Part shown: positions 52,256 to 64,000 of the stretch, piece after piece
Numbering within the stretch: position 1 is the stretch's first letter
Layout: the number at the start of each line of letters is the position of its first letter
From: Rostratula benghalensis
Lineage: Eukaryota; Chordata; Aves; Charadriiformes; Rostratulidae
Reading direction: 5' to 3'
DNA length: 64,000 bases
Assembly: GCA_013399305.1 (NCBI GenBank)
Contig: VXAI01000192.1
Span: forward strand, 1,493,401 to 1,557,400
Program-made: the position numbers and the translations under genes
Notes under the pieces: generated by a model
Database searches by the model: none
What the model was told of the DNA's origin: nothing
Seen by the model: only the letters and a program-made list of their open reading frames with translations

Positions 52256-53498
52256 ATCACAGAATCATGGGATCACAGAATCACAGAACAGCAGGGGTTG
52301 GAAGGGACCTTTCAAGATCATCTAGTCCAATCTCTCTGCCAAAGCAGGCTGGACAGGAACACATCCAGGTGGGTTTTGAGTATCTCCAGGGAAGAAGACT
52401 TCACAACCTCCTTTGGGCATCCTGTTCTAGCTCTCTGTCACTCACTAAATACAGAAGTTCAGTTCCTCATGTTCAGATGGAACTTCCTGTGTTCCACTTT
52501 GTGCTCGTTGCCCTTTGTCCTGTCACCAGGCATCATTGAAAAGAGTCTGGTACCATGCTCTTGACAACCGCCTTCTAGATATTTATAAGCATTGATGAGA
52601 TCTCCTCTCAGTCTTTTCTTTTCCAAGCTAAACAGACCCGGGTCTCTCAGCCATTGCTCGTAAGAGAGATGTTCCATTCCCCTGATCATCTTTGTAGCCC
52701 TCCACTGGACTCTCACCACTAGTTTCTTGTCTTTCTTGAACTGGGGAACCCAGAACTGGACACAGTGCTCCAGATGTGGCCTCAGCAAGGCAGAGTTGAG
52801 GGGGATGATGACCACCCATGCTCTTTTTAATGCACCCCAGGAGACCATTTGCCTTCTTGGCCACAAGGGCACATTTCTGGATCATGGTCATCCCGTTGTC
52901 CACTAGAACTCCCAGGTCTCTCTCCATAGAGCTTCTTTGCAGCAGGTCAATCCCTAACATGTACTGGGTCGTGGAGTTATTTCTCCCTAGGTGCAGCACC
53001 CTACGCTTGACCCTGTTGAACTTCATTAGGTTCCTCTCTGCCCAACTCTCCAGCCTGTCCAGGCCTCGCTGAATGGTGGCACAGACTTCTGGTGTGTCAG
53101 GCACCCCTCCCAGTTTTGTGTCATCAGCAAACTTCCTGAGGGAATGCTTTGTCCCCTCATCCAGGTCATTGATGAATATGTTGAACAGGACTGGACCCAA
53201 TACTGACCCCTGGGTAACACCGCTAGTTACAGGCCTCCAACTGGATGCTGCACCTCTGAGCACTGTGAGCTCTGCTGTTCAGCCACTTCTTGATCCACCT
53301 CATGTCCACTCATCTAACCCACACTTCCTGAGCTTACCTATGAGGATGTTGTAGGAGACAGTGTCAAAACCCTTGCAAATTCAAGGCAGACAACAATCAC
53401 TGCTTTCCCTTCCTCTACCCAGCCAGTCATGCCATCATAGAAGGCTATCAGATTTGTCAAGCATGATTTCTCAATGGCGAATCCATGATGAACTTGGG
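52256..53498 (-). mobile_element. CR1 LINE, 1.2-kb copy with reverse transcriptase segment
   Basis: The longest CR1 in the window. Its 3' end is at 52256, with several ATCACAGAATC-type terminal repeats. Reading from 53263 down, the pol ORF has the RT block GVTQGSVLGPVLFNIFINDL (residues 15-34) and the catalytic FADD box at residues 45-48 (FADDTKLGG). Then come the TSP-like C-terminal blocks, continuing in a second frame from about 52872 (RPHLEHCVQF, LSYEQWLRDPGLFSLEKKRL). The frame change and loss of the endonuclease and upstream RT make it inactive. Sequence between 53263 and 53498 still resembles CR1 (reverse complement of TTTTGACACTGTCTCCTACA and neighbours). It lies upstream of the visible PALM2 exons. 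Confidence 0.95.
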
Positions 53499-55284
53499 AA
53501 AAGAAGAAAAACTCTCTAATTTTCTTTGCTGTTTGAAATAACTGCTTATATACACATGCATAGAAAAAGAGCTCTATATGGATATTTTGTGTCTTCCTCG
53601 TTTAGGACCAGGTTAATCCCTGCTAGGTTAGACAAATCAAGGTCAGCAAGTAAAGCACTCCCAAGCACGAGGACATCCGGCACTCTCTGGGGTGACGACT
53701 CCTCCAGCCAGCATCACTTTTTCATTACCTGCTTTTTCTTTGTTTTAGAAGCATAATATCTCATTCCAGTATAATCTCCCCATATCACCTGAACAGACAA
53801 ATTCTGGCCCACGGCATTTAGACCCCACACTTGTTTGTGGGCTTTTACAAGTGTGAGTCTTCCAGCGCCAGTTTCTTCCAGTCTCCCAGGAGATGTCTCC
53901 AGCCCTAAAATCTTCCCACTGCCTCAAGAGAGGGCAGATCACTGACTGGAAATCAGTGAATCACCATGCCTTGGATATTTGCCCTTACAGAGGAGGAGCA
54001 CGTGACTTGACTCTCCTTTGGGAAACGGAGGGGGAAAAAAAAAAAAAGCCCTGGTCTGAACCCAATCTCCTGGTTGGTGGCCAAAGAGGTGAAAGAGCAG
54101 AAAGTCTATTTACTTTCTTTCTTTCTGCTTATACAAGTGTTTTGATCTGAAAGTTCCCATTTGTGCTCCTGACCAGGCTCCAGGCAGGACCTGGCAGATC
54201 TTACCCAATCCCTTTATTCCCCTGACGAGCCAAATAAAGACCCTGATATATTAACCTGCTCTGGCAGTCTGGCTTTTTTATCATCCAGCTCTTGGAGCAC
54301 TTGTGTTTGAAACAAATGGCACAAATGTCCTGTTTTTTTGGCCCAGCCCTGTGAGAGATGAATACAGGTATTTAGGTTCCACCTGCTGATGATGGGTTTT
54401 ATTGCTTCATCATTCCTATTGATTTCTTCTTTCCTCCCAGCCTAGGTAGAAGCTACTTCTGGAGCCTCTCCAGAAGTCCAGTGTCCAAAACATTAAAATA
54501 AAATAAATTGAGAGCCACAATTGATATAAACTGTTCAGGCTGCACAAAACCAGGCAGAGAGCTCTCTGTGGCTGGATATATGGGGAATCACACCAAACAA
54601 CAAATGGGACTTACACTGCAAATACAGGAATGCATCATCTGTGGTTTATTTTTCAGTACCCACTGGGATGGCAGGAGAAAGGCAGGGAAGATAAAATAGC
54701 CATTTGAGAGAGGACACGTGTGCTATATTTCGTAATTGGAAGGTGGAGGTGCAAAGACATCAAACCCTGCAGCAATTCACTTGCTTTCCCACAGCTTTAA
54801 ATAAAAGTAGCAGGACAAGCACAGGGAAGGCTGTCCCTGGGATGCCTATGAACACACAAGAGTACGAGCAACAAAAATCCTCTCCCCTTCCAATGCTGTG
54901 CTCTGCTTCTGTCACTGAGGTGTACTTCAGGGGACTGCCAAGGCTATTTGAGCACAGGAAATAGGCTCTAGAAAGGCCACAATGATTGTGGTGAGACCTG
55001 GGGTTGGAGGTCATGTGTTGCAAGATGTGGTCCAGCCAAATGAATGTAGTACATGCAGTTCTCCCTAGCACAAAGTCCCTGTACATGGTAGCAGGCACCC
55101 AGAGACTGGAAAAGCAACACAGGTGTGGCCATCCCCGTGAAAAACAGTTTGCTGGCACGTTGCAGCTATGCACATGAAAATTCATTTAGGTTTAGCAACA
55201 GATGCCAGCAGCTCAGCTGTACAGTGGACTGTGTTATTTATACCTTGGGAGAGGTCCAAGAAATAGAGGGAAGAGCAATGGGGG

Positions 55285-55385
55285 GACGACGGTTGAGCGC
55301 TCATTCTTCCATAATAACAACAGCGCTGGCCGCTGCAGTGTTACCCGAGGTTAGTGCGGATGTAGGACCAAAATGAATGCGTGAC
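55285..55385. promoter_or_regulatory. CpG-rich patch, possible regulatory element
   Basis: About nine CpG in roughly 100 bp (for example GACGACGG, GAGCGCTC, CAGCGCTGGCCGC, GTGCGGATG), in a window where CpG is otherwise sparse. No start codon exon or TATA box was linked to it. The regulatory role is inference. Confidence 0.3.
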
Positions 55386-57015
55386 CTTATGCAGCACCCA
55401 TATCACAAGCTGCCAAGGAAGGAGGATGTTTTTGTGCAATTCCTATATACGTACTGTTTTACTGGAGACACACATTCAGTTACCTAGCAGCATTTACATG
55501 GAAAGCAGGAAGCCTGGAAAAGGGTGTGAGTTTTATCTCCACCTTCTTGTTAAATGAAGGGAAGTAAAAAAAAATAATAAAAAAAAAATCACTAGAAGTA
55601 TTTGCTCTGTAGAGATTTCAGCTTCCCATATACAAACTGGGAATACACTTTTTGTCTCTAACTTACAACGTCACCTGACATATAAGCTGCTCAGGGTCAT
55701 GGCAAACTCAGGACAGAGCATGACACCAGATTTATATCCCTTGGGTTGCAGCAGAATGGCCACAAGGTCACCCTAGCAGCCAGCTGCTGCAAGGGGGGGC
55801 CCGTAACATCCAGGTTAAGTGGCTGTCCACAGCAGAAACTGCAGATAGACACCGGCTGTTCCCTTGTTATCCTCATAGAAAATTACAGCTGCTTCTGGAG
55901 GGGACACAGCAGAAATGCAATAAACTTCTGCAAGCTCAGATAGCAAGCAGTGCTGCACTGAAAAGTAAAACACACAGGAGGTCAGGCTTAAAGGCAGTGA
56001 TATTAGCCAGGGTTGGATCGAGCACCTTGTCTTCTCTTTGGACCTCAGGTCACTGCAGCTTTTTCCTCAATCATCTGCTCTGGCCTCTTACCATTGGACC
56101 ATGAGACATGGGAAGGTACTCTTTGTGCTCCCATCTGCTCTTTCCAGGGAGAGGAGGAGGGTCTTGCACAGTAAGTCTTGCAGAGACCAGTCCTCAGGTC
56201 CCTCTTGCTCACCCATGGGCCACTGAAGTAAAGGGCAAGAGCATGGAGGACAGCACAAGAGGAACGCTTGGCAGAGCTCCAGGACATCAGGATATCAGCT
56301 CTGCTAGTGACCCACAGTAGTGTTTGTGGACTTGGTGATGCTTGCCTGCAGATGCTTCTCAGCCGGTTTCCATTTGCTACTTGCTGTGTTAGCAACTCTT
56401 TTGCTCAGAGAAGAGTGAAAGCAGAGAGACATTGAAGCAAGGCCCATGAGCCTGTTCCTCTGGCTGTGCAGATCTGCAGCTCTGACAAACCCAGGTGTGA
56501 AGGGACCGGTAATGCGGGATGTGCACTACTCAAACCCTCCACAGGGATGCCCAGAAAAGCCCTTTTGAAAGTGCCATAAAAATGCCAGCAAAGATACATG
56601 TGTCCAAACTTTCTGAGGAAAAAGAATGTCTGGCAGAAAGTCTGCCATTTTACAGAGCTAACAACAGACTTAACAACAAAAAGACTTTATCTGTATCCAG
56701 TCTACATACAGTAGACAGAAGTGTGTACTGCTGGATTTTTTTTCTGAATTGTATTTTTCCTCTCTTGCTCGGCTTGAATTGGCAATTCTTTCCACTTGTT
56801 TTGGGCAAAAGATTGTGTCTTTTTTTAAGTCTCAGGAATGTAAGTATTTTTGATGTAAATATTATTCTTCCTCTGATGTACCTATTACTTAGATTGCCTG
56901 GAATGGATGCTAGTACAACATAGCAGTGGTTACATCAGTATTTGTTTATTTCTCTGCAGCACCGCATGGCTTTTAGCAAACTCAAGATCTTCATTAAGAT
57001 AAACAGTAGAGCTGT

Positions 57016-57039
57016 AAAAAAAAAAAAAAAAAAAAAAAA
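57016..57039. repeat. A24 homopolymer
   Basis: About 24 A in a row, then GAAAAGG. No retroposed gene or SINE body was recognised upstream of it, so it is classed as a simple repeat and not as a retrocopy tail. Confidence 0.92.
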
Positions 57040-60000
57040 GAAAAGGCACAGGCAGTTCTAATTTTCAGGCTGTTTATAAGATGCAGAAGTCCTTCATTGC
57101 CATGAAGATGTGCACTGAAGTTTCACTCTGGGTGCAGAAACGCAACTGCAAGGTTTGTATTTCATTGGAAGAAATTATTTGAAACAAAGCACTGAGCTAC
57201 ATTATAGTATCGTTGGTCTTACTGTTGACACAAGGTGCCTAGCTAAACACCAGCACCAAAAAGCAAAGCATTATTAGCACACTGTAATGCCTATCCAAGT
57301 CAGTGAGAAGATTGAAGAAAAGAAAGTATATACTAATTGTTAATGCATCTATTAGATATATTACAGTCCAAGCCTAAGTGGGAATACCTGAGAGCACACC
57401 TGAAAATGTTCTGGTTTGTGGATTTGCCCTATTACATCTATGGGTAGGTGTGTGCACATTAAGTGAAAGAAGAGCTTCTTCCTGGTATAGGCCTCTTCCC
57501 CCCCCCAACCTGCTGTTGGTATTTCTTCTCTTCTCTTGAGCTCCTCCACAGATTATCAGATTATTTCCACACCAGATTCCAGGTGGAATCTCTGCAGAGG
57601 CAAAGCACTCTCCCTGGTAGATGGGTAAGTGGGTAATATGTCATTTTAATTATAGATACTTACTGTACATGTGAGGTTTCTATGATTTTTGTTTGACTTG
57701 ACTCAGATTTGCTTCTAGTGACTGCATGGACTTTGTAATGGACGTGTGGTACAAGCATTAATCCGCTTGCTTTCTGCAGTGGTGGCTTAAAATGTGCTGT
57801 TTCAAGGAACATGGTGCTTACAAGCCTACTTGTTGGTCTAAGAGGTAAATTCTGCCCAGCATCCAGCACTCCAACCTATGGCACCCCATGCGATTGATTG
57901 ACTACATTGACTATAGTTTGAGAATAACACTGAAAATGAAAACGGGGCCCAGAGAATTTCAGGCTGTTACCTTGAAAATGTGAAAACCCAAATAAAAGTA
58001 TTATAATTGGTGTGATGACACTTCCCCTGCACCCTGGCTGTCGTGTGGCTGTTAAAACACAACTACCTTACTACCATGGAAAGCTGCAACTCACAGGGAT
58101 CCCATCTGCCTCCCCCAAACATATTTTAAAAAACATTTCCTTGCCTTTTGTGTTGTGCTTTAGTCACGACTGCCTGAACTTGTAAGTGCCCTCAGAAGCC
58201 CTTGAAAATGTAGTTATATGGGTAGATGCAGATGGCAGTCAGTGTGCCTCAGGCACGGAGCCTTATTAGGTCCCTTTAAAGATTCCCTGTATTTTGTGCC
58301 CCTCACAAATACACAAACATATTGCCCTGCACTGCTTGCCAAGAGCGACTTGGACAACAGGGACATACAAAAAGGCAGCGGGGCAGGAAGGGGAACACCC
58401 AGTAGGAGCTGTAACTTGTTTGGTTTGTTTCTTGATGCAAACAGTTTATTGGATTTGAGCTTTGCAAATCTGTCCTCTGGTGGCATTCGTTTACAGGAAC
58501 TCACAGTTCATTTTTTCTAGGGTAAAGGCTGATGCGAGGCAGAACGTGTTTTGTGGGAATGGACAGACTATCCACTGAGAGCAACAAGGGATGCACCAAG
58601 GTGCTGTTGCCCCAGTCACTGTGATGGCAGGGTCCTGATCCCACTTCATCTGTCTGATCTATCTTAGAGTTTTTCTGTTTTGCTCGTTTATTTATTTATG
58701 CTTGGTAGCAAGAGTCCTCATGCCCCAGAAAGCGCTGGAAAAGACGTAGCTTCATTGGGGAGAGGTTTTGCCCTAGTGGGATAATTCCAAGGTTATCCAA
58801 AGTGCTCCTGCTGAGGCAAATCAAGCCAATCAGGAAGCCCCCAGAAACATGGGCTGTGCTCAGTTTGTTGTTTCCACCCTTAGATATTTCCTGCTATTGT
58901 TCTTGTCATTTTCTCTGAGTGTCCACTGGGCTGGTGGGTGGTGCTGCTACCGCTGGCAAGGTTTTTTGGGGAGGCCTCTCGTCCTCTTGGGCACATGGAG
59001 AGCTTTGTGCCATTCCTTTCACAGATTCCCAGCACAAATTTTTGGCATATAAGCACAGGGAAGGTGGGGCTGCGGTGGTAATTGCATCTCAGTGAGCAAA
59101 GCAAAGCGCCTTTTCCAGCTAGCTGTGCTCGGCCAGGCAAGAATGAAATCATGCCATAAAATGATGAATGAATTTTAGCTTAAGAATATTGCTTGCCACC
59201 CCAGGAGAAGCAGAAGGTGGGTGGGTGGAAGCCGCAAGTCCACAGCATCCTGGAACTCAATGGGAGTTGTTGTGTATGTACCCAAAGCTGAGGAATTATG
59301 GACTGCACTCTAGAACTGACTGCTCTAGTTTTATCTCTGCCACCCAGAACCTCGTTTTCTCTTGCCAGATATACAGGAGGTCATCTACAACAGCATAAAC
59401 TCACACCATTAGAAGACCAGAGGAACTATAAACATCTGGGCCTCCCAGGGACAATGCCCATGAAATTTTTTAAATCTCTCATTTTCACAAATATATTTTT
59501 CTTTCATCATATGCACCTCATAAGCTTTTACATGCAGTGGGAAGGACTGAGAAGAGCTGGGTGCTGCACTCCCTGTGCTGCAGTCTCAACTGGCCATCAC
59601 AGCGAACCAGCCCCTAGCCCCCTCCACCTGCTCAGGTAATCATGAGCATATCTTTGGTTTTCATCTATAGTGTAAGACAACTTCCCATGCTGTGGAGAAA
59701 TTGTGAGATTGAATTTGTACTTGGGCAGCATCTGTGAATCTGAAGAGAGATCCCTGGAAGTGTGGGGCCATTCCTGAGCTGTACTGGTGAAGAGAGCCAG
59801 CTACACAGCTGTGTGAATGAGGAAATGAGTGGGAAAAAATGCTCTGAGATTGCTTGGGGCTTAATTTTCCAGCCCTTTTCTCCACATTACCTAACATCAG
59901 CCACACCTGAGTCATTGCTGTCTGATTCCTTATGGCGCTGGAGTAGGAATTAAATAAAAGGAGAGTGAGTTTAATAACATTATAATGCCATCCGTTTTAT

Positions 60001-63000
60001 TTACCACGAAAGATAGCAAGTTCCCCTTACTGCCTCATGGAAAGTTGGAATGAGACACAATTTTAGTTGTGGGAAGCTGCAAAGTTTGTCTTACTTTGTG
60101 CTGCATGTTTGTGGCAGGAGTCAGCTGATGGCTTCCTGCCTGCGTGGGTCTCATACGAGTGAAATTCTTGACCCCTGGAGTTCCCAAGAGCTTCAGACAT
60201 TCTAAGTCAGCATAAAGCAGACTTCTGGGCTGATTTGGTTCAGGGGAGCAAAAACTGGCCAGTAGAGCACTTGCAGCCCAGGACGGGTTAGAAAAAGGAT
60301 TATTTCCCTTTTTAAGAGAACCTTTAAAAGTATGCCAGGGTCTACGTTTTGATGGCTGACCCGCAGCTGGCCATAGGACATAGCAGAGACACGGCAAAGG
60401 ATGGAATTTCTGAGGGTGAAAGTAGAAGAGAACCTCAAAGCCATCTAACAGCGTGCTAAGCCCCTAGTTTCTAATAAATTACTTTGCACTCTGTTCATTA
60501 TTCTTTCTGCAGCAGGCTGAGGAAAGCCAAGTGTAGGCCAATGGGTGCCTGACTGTGATCCCAGGAAGGGTCTGGCTTGTCATGGGGAGCTGGTTCACCT
60601 TCTGGGGTTTCAGTGGATCCCACGACTATGCAAAATGTTGTCTCAGGGTTCTCTTCACCTTTACTAACAATCTCTACACCTGGAGTGGTGGTTCTAAGGG
60701 ATGGGGTAGCAAAAAGGGCTGGTCCATGTCACATCTCTAGAAATTTGTGCACACTCTTCCAGCTTTATTGTTTAAAGGGACTTAATCTATGGATATTTAT
60801 GGTTGAAGTGACAGAGCAGTCGATGATAGAGCACTACTCAAAGCCTTGAATTTAAACACAAGATAAACAAGCATTAAACTGGAGGTGTGTATGTAGTTAC
60901 AATGGTTTGAATAGACGAACTGATACACTTGGATATAAGCACATGCTGAAGTGTTTTTCTGACTCAAGGCTTAAAGTGTAACTATGTGAATCTAGCAAAG
61001 ACAACTCAAAAGAAGGAAAGTTGCCCCAGTGATTTGGAATGGGCAGATTAAAAATGAAATTAAACTGAAGAGGCCTTAAGAAACTGAGATCAGAAACAAT
61101 GTTCTAGGAGCTGGAACAGCATCGACTGCATTACGACTACCACTAGATGTGGGCAGTTGGAAGACCAGGCTGTTGAGATGAGTGGCCAAAGGGCTGGCAG
61201 GGTAGTCACTAAGCACCAGATGGACACCACCAACTGCCTAAATGTTTTCTCCCTCATTTGTAATTGGTCTCATTTGTGGCTGAGCTGCCTGGCTCTGCCA
61301 GCAGTTCCCAGCTCTGCTGTTGACAGCCCCCTCGGCGTGCATCCTGCAGCCAGTGTGCAAGCTCCCGTCACTCCAACAGTCCCTGCAGGAGCTGTGGTTA
61401 TGCTGGGCATGCCCTACTCCAATAAAAATTGCCTCATTAGCAGTATGAAACATTCATGGGACCATTTCTTCCCACTGTCCTATACTTTTTAATCTTTTTT
61501 TTTTTTGTCTTCTAGTACTCCTGTCAGCTGTTGTCATCAGTTACAAAGAGGCATTTTGTGATGTTGGTCCAGGACTGCTGGTATTGGCCACCTCATGCTA
61601 TGTTAACACTGGTAAGTTGGAGCAGTCTAAAGATGCAACTTTGTCCCCACACCAGCTGTGCCTGTAAGCTTCTTTACTGATCCAAACTGAAACTGAGTGC
61701 TCTTGTAGCCGTCTAGCTATAGGACTGCTCTGGTCTCTGCTTATTGCTCCACTACATGCCTTCTGCTACGTGTTTGGGACATGTAACATCAAGGTCAGAA
61801 AGTCCTCCTGCATTTCCTGTCTTCTTCACTAGCAAGTTTTCTTTGGAAATTACCAAAGTTTCAAGGCCAAGAAGTCCTTGAAAAACTCAGTTTCTGTGAA
61901 ATAAGGGAACATTGGTATGACCTTGTGCTGAGCTCCAAAGACTCTGCTTGGATTGATTTGTAGAAGTACATGAACCATAATTTACAGGAGGAAAAGCGAG
62001 TTGCCTGATTGAGGCTACTTTTGGATGGCTTGAAATTTAAACCTAAAGATGACAGGAACATCTGTTTGCCTTGGAAAGGCTTGTCATGCAACAATTGTGG
62101 ATGTGAAGGCTCAGCTGAGGAGGCTGTTGCTGTCCCACACAGAGATTAGCGGGCATGCTGGCGTCAGAGAGGATGACTCTTGCCCGGCCCTGCAGCACAG
62201 CTCTCACCATCACATTTTCACATTATTTCTGCTTATGGCTGGCTCAGGTGTGTGTCACTTGGACAGAGAGTAGGAGTTGTTTCCAAAGGTACCAGGCAAA
62301 CTGCCTCACCACTGCTTTTCTGGTGTTAGAGTCAGTTGGGAAAGGAAGCAGGGGGTGCTGCTCATTTGGACCAGGTTTGTGCAATTTCAAATGTGAAGAG
62401 GTCCAACACTCACCAAAAATAAGACACAGAAGAAAGGAGGAGAGTGGGTTTGTCCAACAGCACACTAGCAAAAGCTAGGGGAGAGTCACGTTCAGTTTTT
62501 CATGTCCATGCACATGCTGTAGGTAATTGTGGATGGATTATTTTCACCCAGAAGCGCAAGAATAGCTGTTGTAGAATGTAGAAGTCAGCTAAGACCCAGC
62601 ACACAACTCGAGGTATCCTGTATGTAGTCTCTTAATCCTCTAGGGAAGTGGTTGAAATTGTGCTTTACCCATATTTGTGGAGGGCTGGTGGTGGGCTGTG
62701 GCTCATTACCATGGCCCATGTGGAACACGGTAAGGTGATGCATTCTGGTAACTTGGCCATGATTTTGAATTCTTTCTCCCTTTGTGATTCAATATCCTAT
62801 CCCTGAAATCAGTATCGCAGTAAATACCTGCTTTGCCTGATTGCGCTCAAAGACAGGGGCATCAAGAAAACATCTGAGAGAGATGCAGCTTTTTAACAGG
62901 GAGTGCTAAATGTCCAGTACATCTTGCACAGCCCACAGCTATTTCCTCTTAGCCCCCCTTCATGCATTTCTCCTTTGCTAAGCCTTGGCCCTTCCCATAA

Positions 63001-63399
63001 CAGATTGTGTGAAGTCACATATTACAGTGTAGGAAATACTTGTTTAGCAGGACTTTGTCCCCTAATAAAAATAATACAACAAAATATCAGATATACATGC
63101 TGAATATACCTCAATGGACCTAGGGTGCACTGCAGAATGGCCCCAAGTGCTAACCTTCATGTGTGCTCCTGCACCAGTTCGTACAAAGAGAGTATTATCA
63201 TGAAGGTCACACATCAGCTTCCTTTTCTGCTTCCCATTCTTGCTGTGTGCTACGTGGCTTGCTTGGGTAATCGGGAAGGATTGCTCCTCAGACACACCGC
63301 TGCTGCCCAGGGGACAGAAACAGTTCTACCACAGCCGTGAAGAACCAAGGAAAGGGGTCCACCCTCAGCTATTAAAAATTTTTTTTAAAAAATCAGGAA

Positions 63400-63575
63400 A
63401 ACGGTAATGAGAAAATCCCTACCACCGCACGCCTGAACAGATTTTACACGGTGGGATTGCCGGAGGAAGTTTCTCTGCAGCGAACGGGGACATCTAGTGA
63501 GCTCGGGCGTTATAACAGGTCCGCTTTCCCCGCTGCCCTCTGGGTCCAGCTCAATCCCAAGACAAGACCTCACGC
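63400..63575. promoter_or_regulatory. CpG-rich patch, possible regulatory element
   Basis: About twelve CpG in 175 bp (ACCGCACGCC, TGCCGGAGG, CAGCGAACGGGG, CTCGGGCGT, TCCGCTTTCCCCGC). This is clearly more than in surrounding sequence. It could be an internal PALM2 promoter or enhancer if the region is intron, or a chance GC-rich island. No exon was recognised beside it. Confidence 0.3.
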
Positions 63576-64000
63576 ACCAGCTGCCTTCAAGGCACACACA
63601 CAATCTTTAACAACATTTTCCATCGCAAGGTGAAAGGAGGAAACCTACTGCAGAAGGGGAGAGGAGGAGAGCAGAAAGGGCATGGTTGATGCACGGGGGC
63701 TTGGCGCCCTGGGTTTCTGTGGGAAGTCAGAAATACAGCTGTGCTGGTGGTGGAAAGGCAAGTGTGCAATTTTCCACTGAAGTAGGTCCTCAGCTGCAAA
63801 GCTGGTGATGACAAGGGGAACTGCTCTGCCAGAGGACACTGCAGGAGCTGGGGCAGTGATAAAACCTTGTGAGGACCAACGAGACATTTTCTTCTCAACA
63901 TTATGTGGTAGTTTCCATGAGAAACACCTGGTGAAGGGCAAGGGAATGGGGAACGTCATGTGTTAATGACTTCAAGACCTCAGTGAACTGATGCTTGTAT

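Noticed and set aside
57016..57039. A24 run as the tail of a processed pseudogene or SINE
   Set aside because: No gene-like or SINE-like body precedes it and no flanking target duplication was seen.
59741..59860. Short plus-strand frame with CTGEESQLHSC, resembling part of an SRCR domain
   Set aside because: Only about eleven residues fit, a stop lies just upstream, the preceding SRCR residues are missing and no fitting splice borders were seen; a chance match is likely.

Overview
The window looks like vertebrate nuclear DNA, most likely from a bird. It is AT-rich, mostly non-coding and CpG-poor. Its recognisable interspersed repeats are almost all CR1 LINEs, including 3' ends with the ATTCTATGAT-type terminal repeats, and I see no Alu, B1 or L1-like sequence. 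I found no bacterial-style gene clusters, CRISPR arrays or RNA genes.

The one gene I can support is the 3' half of a paralemmin-2 gene (PALM2, part of the PALM2-AKAP2 locus of amniotes), read from the minus strand. Four coding exons are visible in transcript order: 46755-46641 (end of the N-terminal coiled coil), a 22-nt microexon at 46024-46003, 37816-37715, and the terminal exon 32562-31814, which ends in a CaaX box (CIVM). All four have AG/GT-type borders, and their phases join (2 to 0, 0 to 1, 1 to 1, 1 to stop). Together they encode about 328 residues. The first exons (start codon and first part of the coiled coil, about 85 residues in relatives) were not found and should lie beyond 64000. 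The 3' UTR runs below 31814 and contains a 10-N assembly gap beside an AT microsatellite; its end is not certain.

Region by region: 1-23.7 kb holds no gene, only simple repeats and unique AT-rich DNA. 23.7-31.8 kb is gene-free apart from the inferred 3' UTR and carries several very old amniote-type repeat remnants, one forming a 13-bp-arm hairpin. 31.8-46.8 kb holds the four PALM2 exons, with CR1 copies in two introns; one intron has a younger minus-strand CR1 apparently nested in an old plus-strand CR1. 46.8-64 kb is probably PALM2 intron, with several CR1 remnants (the largest, 52256-53498, keeps a recognisable reverse transcriptase segment), a 26-bp tandem duplication and two small CpG-rich patches.

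I found no previously undescribed biological system. The most interesting points are the phase-matched PALM2 microexon, the phase-1 junction that would allow either a CaaX-ending PALM2 or a read-through to AKAP2, and the nested CR1 structure.
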